Source: Planctomyces sp. SH-PL14 (lineage in GTDB: Bacteria > Planctomycetota > Planctomycetia > Planctomycetales > Planctomycetaceae). Taken from it: 64,000 bases of DNA. The stretch's first letter is position 1. The number at the start of each line of letters is the position of its first letter. The position numbers and the translations under genes are program-made. Of this stretch, positions 28,385 to 36,800 are shown one piece after another. The stretch is taken from NCBI RefSeq assembly GCF_001610835.1, contig NZ_CP011270.1, positions 5,164,001 through 5,228,000 on the forward strand, read 5' to 3'. Under the pieces are notes generated by a model, which did no database searches, was not told the DNA's origin, and saw only the letters and a program-made list of their open reading frames with translations.

Positions 28385-29419
28385 TCAAGGAACCGGTTGC
28401 GCCGACTCCGCTCGAAGCTCCGTGATCGTCTCCCGCATGTCTTCCGGCAGCCGCGCCGTGAACTCCAGCCACAGGTTCGTGACCGGGTGGGCGAACGCGA
28501 GACGCCCGGCGTGCAGCGCGTGGCGGCGGATCGCGTAGCCGGTCTCGATCCCTTCATCCTCGGCCGCGTCTTCCTCTTCCTCGCTCATCGGCGGTTCCTT
28601 GAGCGGGCGGATGTGACCGTGCGGCAGGTAGAACTCGTCGCCGATCAGCGGGTGGCCGATGTGGGCGAAGTGCACCCGGATCTGGTGGTTCCGCCCCGTC
28701 AGCGGCGTCGCGGCCACCAGGGTGTGGCGGGCGTACTGTTCCAGGACCTCGTAATTCGTCTGGGACGGCCGGGCATCGAGGGCGTCGGCACGGCAGGACA
28801 TGAGGACGCAGCGGCCGGTCGGGACCCGGCCGATCGGGAACTTGATCGAGCCCTTCCGCTCCTTGGGGCGGCCTTCGACGAGGGCGAGGTAGGTCTTGGA
28901 GACGCGGCCCGCTTCGAAGGCGGCGGCGAGCATGCGGTGGGAGTGGTGCTGGAGGGCGATGACCATGACGCCGCTGGTCTGGCGGTCGAGGCGATGCATG
29001 AGGCCGGGGCGGATGAGGCCGCGGGGTTGGAACCGCTGGTCGGCCCAGTGCTGGAGGATGTTGACGAGGGAGCCGTACTGGAACTCGCCGGTGGGATGGG
29101 CGATGACGCCGGCGGGTTTGTCGATGACGAGGATCCAGGGGTCTTCGTAGAGGATCCGGAGAGGCCCCGGGTGTCCTTCCATGACGCGGTCGGGGGGCTC
29201 GGCGAGGCGGATGGTGACGCGTTCGCCGGTGAAGACGCGGCGGGTCTGCTGGATGGGGGCGTGGTCGATCCAGGCGTTTCCTTCGCGAACCATGCGCTGG
29301 AGGCGCCACATGGTGTAGTTGCGAAGGTGGCGGGAGAGGAACGAGTCGATGCGGTCGCCGTCGGAGAATTCCTCGACGGTGAGTTCGATGCGGTCGGTAT
29401 CGGAGGAGCCGGAGAGCAT
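28385..29419 (-). CDS. RluA-family pseudouridine synthase
   Basis: A 344-residue enzyme that should isomerise uridine to pseudouridine in structured RNA, probably rRNA. An S4-like RNA-binding domain occupies about 12-75 (RIDSFLSRHLRNYTMWRLQRMV). The catalytic domain begins ILYEDPWILVIDKPAGVIAHP. The family motif HRLDRQTSG carries the catalytic Asp (D145), and the C-terminal block TGRNHQIRVHFAHIGHPLIGD is intact. The order and length match the RluD/RluC group; the target base cannot be assigned. An acidic insertion (SEEEEDAAEDEG) lies before the last strand region. A copy of the dispersed 300-bp repeat begins 30 bases upstream of its start. Confidence 0.93.
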   Translation of the reverse strand: MLSGSSDTDRIELTVEEFSDGDRIDSFLSRHLRNYTMWRLQRMVREGNAWIDHAPIQQTRRVFTGERVTIRLAEPPDRVMEGHPGPLRILYEDPWILVIDKPAGVIAHPTGEFQYGSLVNILQHWADQRFQPRGLIRPGLMHRLDRQTSGVMVIALQHHSHRMLAAAFEAGRVSKTYLALVEGRPKERKGSIKFPIGRVPTGRCVLMSCRADALDARPSQTNYEVLEQYARHTLVAATPLTGRNHQIRVHFAHIGHPLIGDEFYLPHGHIRPLKEPPMSEEEEDAAEDEGIETGYAIRRHALHAGRLAFAHPVTNLWLEFTARLPEDMRETITELRAESAQPVP

Positions 29420-29448
29420 AGGGAGAAGATTCTATCGGTGAGTCTCTG

Positions 29449-29770
29449 CTCGAACACCGTCCCTGCCGGCACAGCGTGGCAGCTCAAACCCAACGTGCGA
29501 CGGCACCTGGGGTCAAGGGGTTTCGACCCCTTGCCGCCGGAGGCACTTCCATGAGGAACCGTGGTACACAACGGATGTCCCCCTTGTGGGACCGGCGTTG
29601 AGGACTCCACGCTCGCTCTGGAATCCCGGCGGGTTGGTAAGGGGGCATATGGCACGGTTTCCGCGTTTGGACACTCTCTCCTTCAGACACCTCGCGACGG
29701 CTCAAGCCTCCGGCGGGCAAGGGGCATTCTGCCCCCTGCACCCCCTGACCAGGGTGCCCCTGGACCCCGG
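29449..29770 (+). repeat. Dispersed ~300-bp hairpin repeat, copy A
   Basis: Full-length copy in the intergenic gap between the RluA gene and the NtrC-like gene. It starts CTCGAACACCGTCC, contains CAAGGGGT-TTCG-ACCCCTTG near its left end and GGGGC-ATTCT-GCCCC and CCAGGG-TGC-CCCTGG near its right end. The other copies are at 33849, 35523, 42613, 45351 and 46502. Confidence 0.85.
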
Positions 29771-29849
29771 TCAACAATGCTGCCGATTTCGCTCACCTGC
29801 CAAACCGTTTACACTCACTCGACTCGACTCACTGCCGGTCCCGTGATTC

Positions 29850-31250
29850 ATGCCCACCCCCAACGAATCCGCACCTGCCCCTGCACCCTCCGCCGCCGCA
29901 TCCGCTGCGACGCCCTCCGTCCGCCGATCCGTCCTGATCGTCGAAGACGAGGCGATCATCCGGAAGACGCTGGCCGAATTCCTCACCGGCGAAGGATTTG
30001 ACGTCGCCCAGGCCGGCTCCATGGCCGACGCCCTCCAGGTCGCCCGCACCCGCGACTTCAATGTCGCGATCTGCGACGTGCAGTTGCCCGACGGCGACGG
30101 CATCGTCCTCCAGCGGCGACTCCAGCAGATCAACCCCTCCGTCTTCGTCCTCATCATCACCGCCTACGCGACGGTCGAAAACGCCGTCGAGGCCTTCAAG
30201 GCCGGAGCCTTCGACTTCCTCGTCAAACCGGTCATCTACGAGGACCTCAACAACAAGCTCCGCCGCGTCTTCCAGTACCGCGACCTCTACCTCGAAAACC
30301 AGGCCCTCCGCCGCGAACTCGCCCAGCCACAGAAGTTCGACCAGATCGTCGGCTCCAGCAAACCGCTCCAGGAACTCCTGGCCACGATCAGCAAGATCGC
30401 TCCCACCCACTCCAACGTCCTCCTCGTCGGCGAAACCGGTACCGGCAAGGAACTCTTCGCCCGCGCCATCCACGCCGCCGGCCCCCGTAAGGACGAGAAG
30501 TTCCTGGCGGTGAACTGCGCCACGCGGCCGGTCGAGCAACTCGAAGCGGAACTGTTCGGCAGCGAGTCCACCGGACAGGCCCAGCTTGGCATCCTCCGGA
30601 CCGCCGGGACCGGGACCGTCTTCCTCGACGAGATTTCCGAACTCCCGATGGGGACCCAGACGAAGCTGCTCCGGGCGATGGAGTACCAGGAGAGCATGCC
30701 GGTCGGCGGGACCGACACCTACGCCGTCACCTCCCGGATCATCGCCTCCTCCAGCCAGGACCTCCTCAAGCTCGTCGGCGAACAGAGTTTCCAGGAGGAC
30801 CTCTTCTACCGCCTCGACGGAATGAAGCTCCGCATTCCCCCCCTGCGGGAACGGCTCGACGACATTCCGGAGCTCGTCGACCACTTCGTCGGCCGACACT
30901 CGCGGGCGATGCGGAAGCGGGTCACGAGCGCCAACAGCGAGACGATCCGCCTCCTGATGGCGGCCCAGTGGAAGGGGAACGTCCGCCAGCTCGACAACGC
31001 GATCGAGCGGGCGGTCATCATGTGCGACAAGACGTCGATCGAGCCCGACGACCTGCCGCCCGACCTCCTCGGCGTCGGCCAGCCCCTCCCCGACACCGAC
31101 GACCTCCGCTCCGCTCTGCGGCACTACGAGCGGCTGCACATCATGCGGGTCCTCCGGCAGTGCCCGGACAAGCGGGAGGCCGCCAAACGCCTTCGCCTGG
31201 GGCTTTCGAGCCTGTACCGCAAGATCGAAGAGCTCGACATTGAAACGTGA
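29850..31250 (+). CDS. NtrC-family response regulator without a GAFTGA loop
   Basis: A 466-residue regulator. The receiver domain (about 27-145) has the phospho-acceptor Asp76 in AICDVQLPDGDG and Lys127 in VKP. The AAA+ domain (about 165-395) has Walker A GETGTGKE (Lys201), Walker B TVFLDEI, and the sensor segments DLFYRLDGMKLRIPPLRER. A Fis-type helix-turn-helix closes the protein (DKREAAKRLRLGLSSLYRKIEEL). Between ELFG (about 236-239) and Walker B, where sigma-54 activators carry GAFTGA, this protein has only SESTGQAQLGILRTAGTG. Without that loop it should not contact sigma-54 in the usual way, so its output mode is uncertain. No histidine kinase gene is adjacent. Confidence 0.9.
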   Translation: MPTPNESAPAPAPSAAASAATPSVRRSVLIVEDEAIIRKTLAEFLTGEGFDVAQAGSMADALQVARTRDFNVAICDVQLPDGDGIVLQRRLQQINPSVFVLIITAYATVENAVEAFKAGAFDFLVKPVIYEDLNNKLRRVFQYRDLYLENQALRRELAQPQKFDQIVGSSKPLQELLATISKIAPTHSNVLLVGETGTGKELFARAIHAAGPRKDEKFLAVNCATRPVEQLEAELFGSESTGQAQLGILRTAGTGTVFLDEISELPMGTQTKLLRAMEYQESMPVGGTDTYAVTSRIIASSSQDLLKLVGEQSFQEDLFYRLDGMKLRIPPLRERLDDIPELVDHFVGRHSRAMRKRVTSANSETIRLLMAAQWKGNVRQLDNAIERAVIMCDKTSIEPDDLPPDLLGVGQPLPDTDDLRSALRHYERLHIMRVLRQCPDKREAAKRLRLGLSSLYRKIEELDIET

Positions 31251-31265
31251 ACAGAGGGGGACAGG

Positions 31266-31431
31266 CTTAAGGCGGAAGGCTGAAGGTAGAGAGCAGCCAT
31301 GACGTCTCCGGCCGCTCTCCTTGCCCCGAACTTGTCCAACTTCCCACTCAAAGCGGAAACCGAAGCAGACGCCCCTCTCTTTCCCCTCTACCTTCGGCCT
31401 TAAGTCTTCCGCCTTCAGCCTTCAGCCTCCT
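31266..31431. repeat. Inverted pair of a short dispersed repeat
   Basis: The word CTTAAGGCGGAAGGCTGAAG plus GTAGAGAG starts at 31266, and an inverse, partly rearranged copy (CTCTACCTTCGGCCTTAAG then CCGCCTTCAGCCTTCAGCC) lies at 31388-31426. The pair occupies the gap between the NtrC-like and glycosyltransferase genes. Further copies start near 33742 and 46450. Confidence 0.65.
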
Positions 31432-31436
31432 CCTCC

Positions 31437-32234
31437 ATGTCCACGACCACTGAGAACTTCTCCCGCGCCACGCCGCTTTCCGCCATTCCGCGCGGGAAGG
31501 TGATCGTCGTCATGCCCGCCTACAACGCGGCGACGACCGTGAAGGCGACCGTCGAGGACCTGCCGCCGGACGCCGTCGACGAGATCATCCTGGTCGACGA
31601 CTGCAGCAAGGACAACACGGTCGAAGTCGCCCAGGGGCTGGGCCTGACGGTGATCCGCCACGAGTCCAACCAGGGCTACGGCGGGAACCAGAAGACCTGC
31701 TACACGCGGGCCCTGGAGTCCGGCGCGGACTACGTCGTGATGATCCACCCGGACTACCAGTACGACGCGCGGGCGGTCGGCGTGGCGGTCGACATCATGC
31801 GGCTGGGGACGTGCGACGTGGTCCTCGGCTCGCGGATCCGCACCCGTCGCGAGGCCCTGGCCGGGGGGATGCCGATGTGGAAGTACATCGCCAACCGCCT
31901 CCTGACGCTGACCGAGAACCTCGCCCTGGGGCAGAACCTGGGGGACTTTCACAGCGGGTTCCGGGCCTATCGCCGGGAAGTGCTGGAGCGGATTCCCTGG
32001 CAGAACAACACGAACGACTTTGCCTTCGACAGCCAGTTCCTGGCGCAGTCGGTCTACTTCGGCTTCAAGCTGGGCGACATCCCGGTCCCGGTCCGGTACT
32101 TCGATCAGGCGTCGAGTATCAACTTCCGGCGGTGCATCACCTACGGGAACACGACGCTTCTGATTTTGGTGCAGTTCTGGCTCCAGAAGCTGGGCCTGGC
32201 CCGGTTCAAGATCTTCCAGAAGCGCGAGGGCTGA
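31437..32234 (+). CDS. Family 2 glycosyltransferase, dolichyl-phosphate-mannose synthase-like
   Basis: A 265-residue GT-A fold enzyme that should transfer a sugar from a nucleotide donor, possibly to a polyprenyl phosphate. The first strand is [13 protein letters not shown], then [28 protein letters not shown], and the metal-binding acidic region [26 protein letters not shown] segment follows, as in DPM1-like and cell-envelope glycosyltransferases. It lacks the C-terminal membrane helices of ArnC/GtrB types, so it is probably peripheral. The start is the ATG after a pyrimidine-rich stretch without a ribosome-binding signal. It stands alone, and no sugar-pathway genes are adjacent. Confidence 0.9.
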   Translation: MSTTTENFSRATPLSAIPRGKVIVVMPAYNAATTVKATVEDLPPDAVDEIILVDDCSKDNTVEVAQGLGLTVIRHESNQGYGGNQKTCYTRALESGADYVVMIHPDYQYDARAVGVAVDIMRLGTCDVVLGSRIRTRREALAGGMPMWKYIANRLLTLTENLALGQNLGDFHSGFRAYRREVLERIPWQNNTNDFAFDSQFLAQSVYFGFKLGDIPVPVRYFDQASSINFRRCITYGNTTLLILVQFWLQKLGLARFKIFQKREG

Positions 32235-32282
32235 GCGGTTGTGGACGGACCGCCCCGGCGAAGGGGGTCAGCGAGCATTCCG

Positions 32283-32475
32283 AACGCTGAAGGCGTTGAA
32301 CACCTTAGCCTGGGGCAACGCCCCAGGTATGGTAAAGGCGAGCGAGCCCAAGCCCTGAAGGGGCGCAACAACGACCGGGATTGTTGCGCCCCTTCAGGGC
32401 TTGTCGACTGATGTGCGCCACGAACCTGGGGCGTTGCCCCAGGCTGAGGTTGTTTCACGCCGTTGGCGTGGTGCG
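32283..32475. repeat. Large nested inverted repeat element
   Basis: The centre is a perfect inverted repeat with 23-base arms (32349-32371 and 32381-32403, starting CAAGCCCTGAAGG) and a 9-base loop. It is flanked by a second pair (32302-32327 and 32424-32450) built on CCTGGGGCAACGCCCCAGG, and by an outer pair of related short hairpins (GAACGCTGAAGGCGTT and CACGCCGTTGGCGTG). The whole unit can fold into a long cruciform. It lies between the glycosyltransferase and tatA genes. Confidence 0.8.
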
Positions 32476-32492
32476 ATTCGAACCTGAAAACG

Positions 32493-32529
32493 AACAAGGC
32501 GGCCGGTTATTCCAACCGGCCGCCTTGTT
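32493..32529 (-). terminator. Terminator of tatA
   Basis: Arms AACAAGGCGGCCGGTT and AACCGGCCGCCTTGTT form a perfect 16-bp stem with a 5-base loop, about 30 bases beyond the tatA stop on the minus strand. TTCGTTTTC follows in the direction of transcription. Confidence 0.8.
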
Positions 32530-32559
32530 AATGCAATCCCACCAATCACTTAGAGTGAA

Positions 32560-32904
32560 TCAGGCCTGTTCGCTGCTCGAACCGGAGACGACCGGTTCCG
32601 ACTTCGGGGGTTCGAACTTGGGGGCGGAGACGATCGGCTCTTCGTCGATCGCTTCCGGGCGGCGGACGTTGGTGGAGCGGTTGCTGGAGGAGCTGGAGCT
32701 TCCGCTGCCGCGGATCTCGTCTTCCACGCCGGCCAGTCCCTTCTTGAATTCAACGATTCCCTTGCCGAGGCTCTTGGCCACTTCCGGCAGCCGCTTGCCG
32801 AACAGCAGGAGGGCGATCATCCCCAGGATCATGAGTTCCCAGGGGTTGGCGTTGCCGAAGATGAAGCCGAGGGTCGTGAGGCCGGAAGTGAATTCCGTGA
32901 ACAT
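32560..32904 (-). CDS. tatA: Sec-independent (twin-arginine) translocase subunit TatA/E
   Basis: A 114-residue protein that helps form the channel exporting folded proteins with RR signal peptides. An N-terminal segment carries the TatA helix (PWELMILGMIALLLFGKRLPEVAKSLGKGI) with the FGxxxLPE hinge, followed by the amphipathic helix EFKKGLAGVEDEI. The tail is Ser- and Glu-rich, as is common. The N-terminus is about 20 residues longer before the helix than in E. coli TatA. No tatB or tatC gene is adjacent. The DUF1501 protein at 53708 has an RR signal and is a possible substrate. Confidence 0.92.
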   Translation of the reverse strand: MFTEFTSGLTTLGFIFGNANPWELMILGMIALLLFGKRLPEVAKSLGKGIVEFKKGLAGVEDEIRGSGSSSSSSNRSTNVRRPEAIDEEPIVSAPKFEPPKSEPVVSGSSSEQA

Positions 32905-33257
32905 GGGACGTTCCTTTGCGGGAGATGGCCGGTCGGCAGAGTGGGCGACGGACCAAGGTGGGAGTGGCGCGGCGATGCGATGAGGGCATCAACCCGACGA
33001 GGGACCGCGGAGCACCGGATGGAGGGTCCCCACTTCACGACCCGCAGGCGGCAGGTTCTTCAAGCGGAGTTCATCCCGAATTCTACCCCCGCGGCGGTGT
33101 GTGTCAACGCGATCTCGGGCGGCGGCGTCCGTTCGCCGCAACCGCCGCTTACACTGATCCGCGCCACCCCCTACACTTCCCTTGGAATCGCCCGCTTCGA
33201 TCCCCCTCCGCCTTTTCCGGTCCCGTCCGCACGGGCGTGTCCGTCAAAATCACTGCA
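32905..33257. other. Divergent intergenic region between tatA and a response regulator
   Basis: About 350 bases that should hold the promoters of both flanking genes. No repeat, small gene or clear operator was recognised. Confidence 0.4.
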
Positions 33258-33725
33258 ATGAGCGAACCCCGCAAACCTGGCCGCATCCTGATCGCTGACG
33301 ACAACCAGCAGAATCGGGATTTGCTTGAAGCCTACCTGGCGCCGGAGGGGCATCACATCCTGATGGCGGTGGACGGGAAGCAGACGCTGGAAGTGGCCCA
33401 GGCGGACGAGCCGGACCTGATTCTGCTCGACATCATGATGCCGAAGCTGAGCGGTTACGAAGTCTGTGAGCAGTTGAAGCGGGAAGAGGGGACGCGGGAC
33501 ATCCCGGTGCTGATGGTGACGGCCCTGCGGGAGATGGGTGATATTGAGAAGGCGGTCGCGGCGGGCGCGGACGACTTTCTCACGAAGCCGGTGCATCGGT
33601 TGGAGTTGCTGACGCGAGTCCGGTCGTTGATCCGGGTTCGGCATTTGAAGAATGAGCGGGACCGGCTGTTGGCGTATCTGAATGAAGTGGATGCGTCTTT
33701 CGCTCGGGACCGGGCGGTGAAGTAG
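33258..33725 (+). CDS. CheY-like single-domain response regulator
   Basis: A 155-residue protein consisting of a receiver domain (ILIADDNQQNRDLLEAYL; phospho-acceptor Asp58 in LILLDIMMPKLSGYE; Thr in VLMVTALRE; Lys in FLTKPV) and a short helical tail (RVRSLIRVRHLKNERDRLLAYL). There is no DNA-binding or enzymatic output domain. The helical tail resembles the start of a coiled coil that in longer relatives links to HD-GYP or other domains. The ATG at 33258 is chosen because the receiver begins soon after it; a GTG at 33237 would add seven residues. Its kinase partner is not in the window. Confidence 0.88.
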   Translation: MSEPRKPGRILIADDNQQNRDLLEAYLAPEGHHILMAVDGKQTLEVAQADEPDLILLDIMMPKLSGYEVCEQLKREEGTRDIPVLMVTALREMGDIEKAVAAGADDFLTKPVHRLELLTRVRSLIRVRHLKNERDRLLAYLNEVDASFARDRAVK

Positions 33726-33741
33726 TGGAGAGAGGCCGAAG

Positions 33742-33769
33742 ACTTAAGGCGGAAGGCTGAAGGTAGAGA
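33742..33769 (+). repeat. Short dispersed repeat (CTTAAGGCGGAAGG type)
   Basis: A near-identical copy of the 28-base word first seen at 31266, just after the stop of the response regulator. A shortened copy (CTTAAGGCGGAAGGTAGAG) is at 46450. Confidence 0.6.
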
Positions 33770-33848
33770 GGCCAGAGCCGACTTCGGTCTTTCGGACACT
33801 TTTCCCGGCGGGCGGGTTTTCTTTGCGTGCGCCGACATCATTCGCCCA

Positions 33849-34162
33849 CCGGGTCCAGGGGCACCCTGGTGGGGAGTGCAGAGGGGCAACGCCCCGGAGG
33901 CTTGGCCGTCGAAAACTATCTGAAGGAGCCCGTGTCCAAACGCGGACAGCGTGCCGGACGTCCCCTCGCCAACCCGCGGGGAGTTCAGAGCGAACGGCGA
34001 GTCCTCGATGCCGGTTCCACAAAGGGGACATCCGTTGTTTACGACGGTTCCTCATGGAAGCGCCTCCGGCGGCAAGGGGGTGAGACCCCCTTGACCCCAG
34101 GCTGCCGTCGCACAATGGGTTTGCGCTAGCGACGCTGTGCCGGCAAGAACGATGTTCGAGCC
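33849..34162 (-). repeat. Dispersed ~300-bp hairpin repeat, copy B
   Basis: Full-length copy in inverse orientation, ending four bases before the stop codon of the PP2C fusion gene. It contains CCAGGG-GCA-CCCTGG, GGGGC-AAC-GCCCC and, at the far end, CAAGGGGGT-GAG-ACCCCCTTG, then GTGCCGGCAAGAACGATGTT, the inverse of the outer end of copy A. Confidence 0.85.
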
Positions 34163-34165
34163 ACT

Positions 34166-35422
34166 CTACACAATCTCGACCACGATCGCCGTCGCGTTGT
34201 CCCGCCCCGACTCCGCGACCGCTTCCCGAACAATCTTGTTCGCCGACGGCACCCCGCCTTCGTCCCGAACCGGGAGACGCAACAGATCTTCGAGAGCGTG
34301 GTCCCACAGGCCGTCGGTCACACCATCGGTGCACAGCAGCAATCGGTCCCCCCGGTCACAGCGGATCTCTCCAATGTGCGGCTTCACGAACTGATTCCCC
34401 GACCCCAGCGACTGCGACAGGACGTTCTTCCGCGGATGGTTCCGCGCTTCCCGCTCATTGATCTGCCCGGATCGCCGCAGCCAGCCGACGTGCGTGTGGT
34501 CCTCGGAGAGCTGCTGCATCTTCCCCCCCTTGGGCAGAAAGTAGATGCGGCTGTCGCCAATGTGGCCGTAGTAGCACACCCCCTGGATGTACCAGACCAT
34601 GCTCAGCGTCGCCCCCATGTTCCGGCCTTCGTCGTACGACTCGCCGAGGGTCGTGAGCTGGAAGTGGATGCCGAGGAACAGGTCTTCGAGAAGCGTCCGG
34701 ATCTCACCGGGGTTGTGGGCATCGGACATCCGGAACCGCCGTGGCATGAGGCGGGTGATGTTGTCGACGGCGAACTTGCTGGCGAACTCACCGGAGAGCT
34801 CCCCCCCCATCCCGTCGCTGACGGCGAAGACGTAGTCGAAGTCCTCGACGTGGACGTCCCCCTCGCGTGGGAGGTAGGTGAATTCCTCGGTGTTGAAGGC
34901 GACGAGGAGGAGCTGGTCCTCGTTGTTGGGGCGGAAGCGGCCGCGGTCGGTGGTGCCGGACCAGCGGAGCTTGAGGGAGTCCGATTCGGCCCCGGAGGCG
35001 CTGGGGACGCCGCGGAGGTCGAAGGGGTGTTCGCCCGCTTCGGCATCGGGTTCGAGGATGGTAGCGAACTCGAAGTCGATGATGCAGAACTGGCCGTCTT
35101 GGGCGCGGTAGGTGATGTTGCGGAGGAACGCGTCTTCGTGGCGGACGCCGTATTTCTCCAGTTCGGCGTAGAGCGACTTCATCTTTTCGTCGCTCATCTG
35201 TTCGACGCGGGCGCCGGCGTTGGTGGTGATGAGCTCGAGGGTTTCGGTGTCGTAGCCGAGGACGCGGGGGACGAAGTCACAGCCGCGTCGTTCGAGGTAT
35301 TTGAGGACGCGGAGTTCGTTGTCGAACCGTTCGCGGCCGTTGGAGGCGCGGAAGAACTTGTGGACGCGTCCGTCGTAGCCGATGCGGACGAGGGCGCGGG
35401 CGGTGTTTTTGGCTTCGTGCAC
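34166..35422 (-). CDS. Fusion of a small kinase-like domain with a PP2C protein phosphatase
   Basis: A 418-residue protein. Residues about 150-418 are a PP2C-type (PPM) phosphatase that removes phosphate from Ser/Thr: GRFRPNNEDQ, VSDGMGGELSGE, YGHIGDSRIY, LLCTDGVTDGLWD and the final GRDNATAIVVE. All metal-binding Asp positions are present. Residues 1-135 resemble a minimal lipopolysaccharide-kinase/RIO-like kinase: GYDGRVHKFF as glycine loop, a Lys, NELRVLKYL, then RHEDAFLRNITY as catalytic loop and IIDFEFA as the DFG equivalent. The pairing of kinase-like and phosphatase domains in one chain is unusual. The head could be an active kinase, a sensor or a pseudokinase. The planctomycete Ser/Thr kinases in this window are possible partners. 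Confidence 0.85.
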   Translation of the reverse strand: MHEAKNTARALVRIGYDGRVHKFFRASNGRERFDNELRVLKYLERRGCDFVPRVLGYDTETLELITTNAGARVEQMSDEKMKSLYAELEKYGVRHEDAFLRNITYRAQDGQFCIIDFEFATILEPDAEAGEHPFDLRGVPSASGAESDSLKLRWSGTTDRGRFRPNNEDQLLLVAFNTEEFTYLPREGDVHVEDFDYVFAVSDGMGGELSGEFASKFAVDNITRLMPRRFRMSDAHNPGEIRTLLEDLFLGIHFQLTTLGESYDEGRNMGATLSMVWYIQGVCYYGHIGDSRIYFLPKGGKMQQLSEDHTHVGWLRRSGQINEREARNHPRKNVLSQSLGSGNQFVKPHIGEIRCDRGDRLLLCTDGVTDGLWDHALEDLLRLPVRDEGGVPSANKIVREAVAESGRDNATAIVVEIV

Positions 35423-35522
35423 GTGGGGAATCCGTCGTGTCGCGGAGTGAGCGGCGGGGGTGGGAATTCTAGTGATTCAGCGACAGGGAAATGAGCGATC
35501 CACGGAAAACCGAACCAGACTC

Positions 35523-35727
35523 ACCGGGTCCAGGGGCACCCTGGTGGGGGATGCAAGGGGGCGAAGCCCTCTTGCCCGCCGGAGGCCTGGCCGTCGGAAG
35601 ATATCTGAAGGAGCGCGTGTCCAAACGCGGACAGCGTGTCGTATGCCCCCCCCCACTAACCCGCGGGGATTCCAGAGCGAGCGGTGAGTCCTCAACGCCG
35701 GTCCCACAAAGCGGACACCCGTTGCGG
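35523..35727 (-). repeat. Dispersed ~300-bp hairpin repeat, copy C (truncated)
   Basis: Inverse orientation. The first two thirds match copy B (start CCGGGTCCAGGGGCACC; GGGC-GAA-GCCC hairpin; CCGCCGGAGGCCTGGCCGTC), but the copy breaks off after AAGCGGACACCCGTTG, so the CAAGGGGG hairpin end is missing. Confidence 0.8.
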
Positions 35728-35764
35728 TAGTGCCCGATTGCTTGGAATTGCGGCCCGAAGGGTC

Positions 35765-36010
35765 ATCCGTTCTTCCAGCCAGGGCCATCGGCCCTGGCGG
35801 TGCCGACAAGAGAAGTTGACGGCCCAACGGGCCAACCGTTCGGTTCGGAGTGGTGAAGGCAAACCGTCAGTTTGCCCGAACGGAATGGCCGGCCTTTCAG
35901 GCCTGTCGTTCTTTTGTTTCGGGTTGAGTCCAGGGCCGGTGGCCCTAGCTGGGCGAATGCCTGGCCCTTTGGGCCGAAGAGTCTCGCGTCTTCAGAAGTC
36001 GATCGTTCGG
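35765..36010. repeat. Cluster of short GGCC-type hairpins
   Basis: Six or more palindromes follow one another, including CCAGGGCCATCGGCCCTGG, GGCCCAACGGGCC, GGCAAACCGTCAGTTTGCC, GGCCTTTCAGGCC, CAGGGCCGGTGGCCCT and GGCCCTTTGGGCC. The units share a logic (GGGCC, a few bases, GGCCC) but are not tandem copies. No credible gene lies here; this fills most of the gap between copy C and the methyltransferase gene. Confidence 0.7.
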
Positions 36011-36041
36011 AGACAACGATGCGCGACACCTCGCGCTGCCC

Positions 36042-36800
36042 TTATCTCGAAGACCGACTTTCCCACGCCGCCGGTTTCGCCGCCGCGAAAATGATCCCAC
36101 CCGCCTTCAAACTCCTGTGCAGCGGCGTCAGCCACAGCCGCTGCCGCCACGCCAGCCCCGCCTCCAGACAGGCGTCGTGCAACTCCCCCTCCGTGTACGT
36201 CCGGCACTTCCACGCCCGGCTCACGATCGCCCCGCTCAGGCAGTCCTCCGTCGCCAACACCAGCAAGGTTCCCCCCGGCTGAAGCACCCGGCGAAGTTCC
36301 TGGAAGGCGGGGACCGGATCCTTCTGGTACTCCAGCACCCAGCCGCATGTAATGGCGTCAAAGCTGTTGTCGGGGAACGGAAGCCGGACGAGATCGGCTG
36401 TGACATAGTGCGGCCGGGAACTCCGGACATTCGTCCGCGCCCGGGCCAGCATCGGCGCAGACAGGTCGGTGGCGACGATCGAAGCCTCTGGATCCGCGCG
36501 CTCCACAAGATGCCGCAGGATCTGCCCCGCGCCGGAACCGATGTCGAGAAGGGACCGCCGCCCCCGCAGGTCGAACTGCCGCGTCTCGAACAGCCGGCCG
36601 ACGAGCGGCTCGTGGAGCGAGAGCAGGCTCCCCAGCCGGAGAATCGCCCCCGCGGGACCGTCGTAGCAGTGCCGGACCGCGTCCCGGTACGCCTCGCAGC
36701 TCCACTCCCGCATCCCCTGGAACTCAATCAGGCGGTTCAACACCCCGCGGCGCGGAGCGGTCCCGCGGGAAAGAGGGAGATCGAGACGCGAGGAAACCAT
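36042..36800 (-). CDS. Class I SAM-dependent methyltransferase
   Basis: A 252-residue enzyme. The start is the ATG behind a GGAG-containing leader; the upstream open frame is not protein-like. SAM-binding motif I is LLDIGSGAGQILRHL, motif II includes IVATDLSAPMLARAR, then ADLVRLPFPDNSFDAITCGWVLEY and the post-motif RRVLQPGGTLLVLATED. This is the Methyltransf_11 arrangement used on small molecules such as quinones and lipids. The N-terminal 80 residues (EAYRDAVRHCYDGPAG) are a helical cap. The substrate is unknown and no pathway genes adjoin it. Confidence 0.88.
   Translation of the reverse strand: MVSSRLDLPLSRGTAPRRGVLNRLIEFQGMREWSCEAYRDAVRHCYDGPAGAILRLGSLLSLHEPLVGRLFETRQFDLRGRRSLLDIGSGAGQILRHLVERADPEASIVATDLSAPMLARARTNVRSSRPHYVTADLVRLPFPDNSFDAITCGWVLEYQKDPVPAFQELRRVLQPGGTLLVLATEDCLSGAIVSRAWKCRTYTEGELHDACLEAGLAWRQRLWLTPLHRSLKAGGIIFAAAKPAAWESRSSR

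Noticed and set aside
32467-32500. A GGTTCGAATC-like word (minus strand) resembling a tRNA T-loop
   Set aside because: No acceptor stem, anticodon arm or D-arm could be built around it; it lies between a repeat and the tatA terminator.
35765-36010. Possible CRISPR array
   Set aside because: The palindromes differ in sequence and the spacing is irregular; there are no identical repeats and no cas genes.
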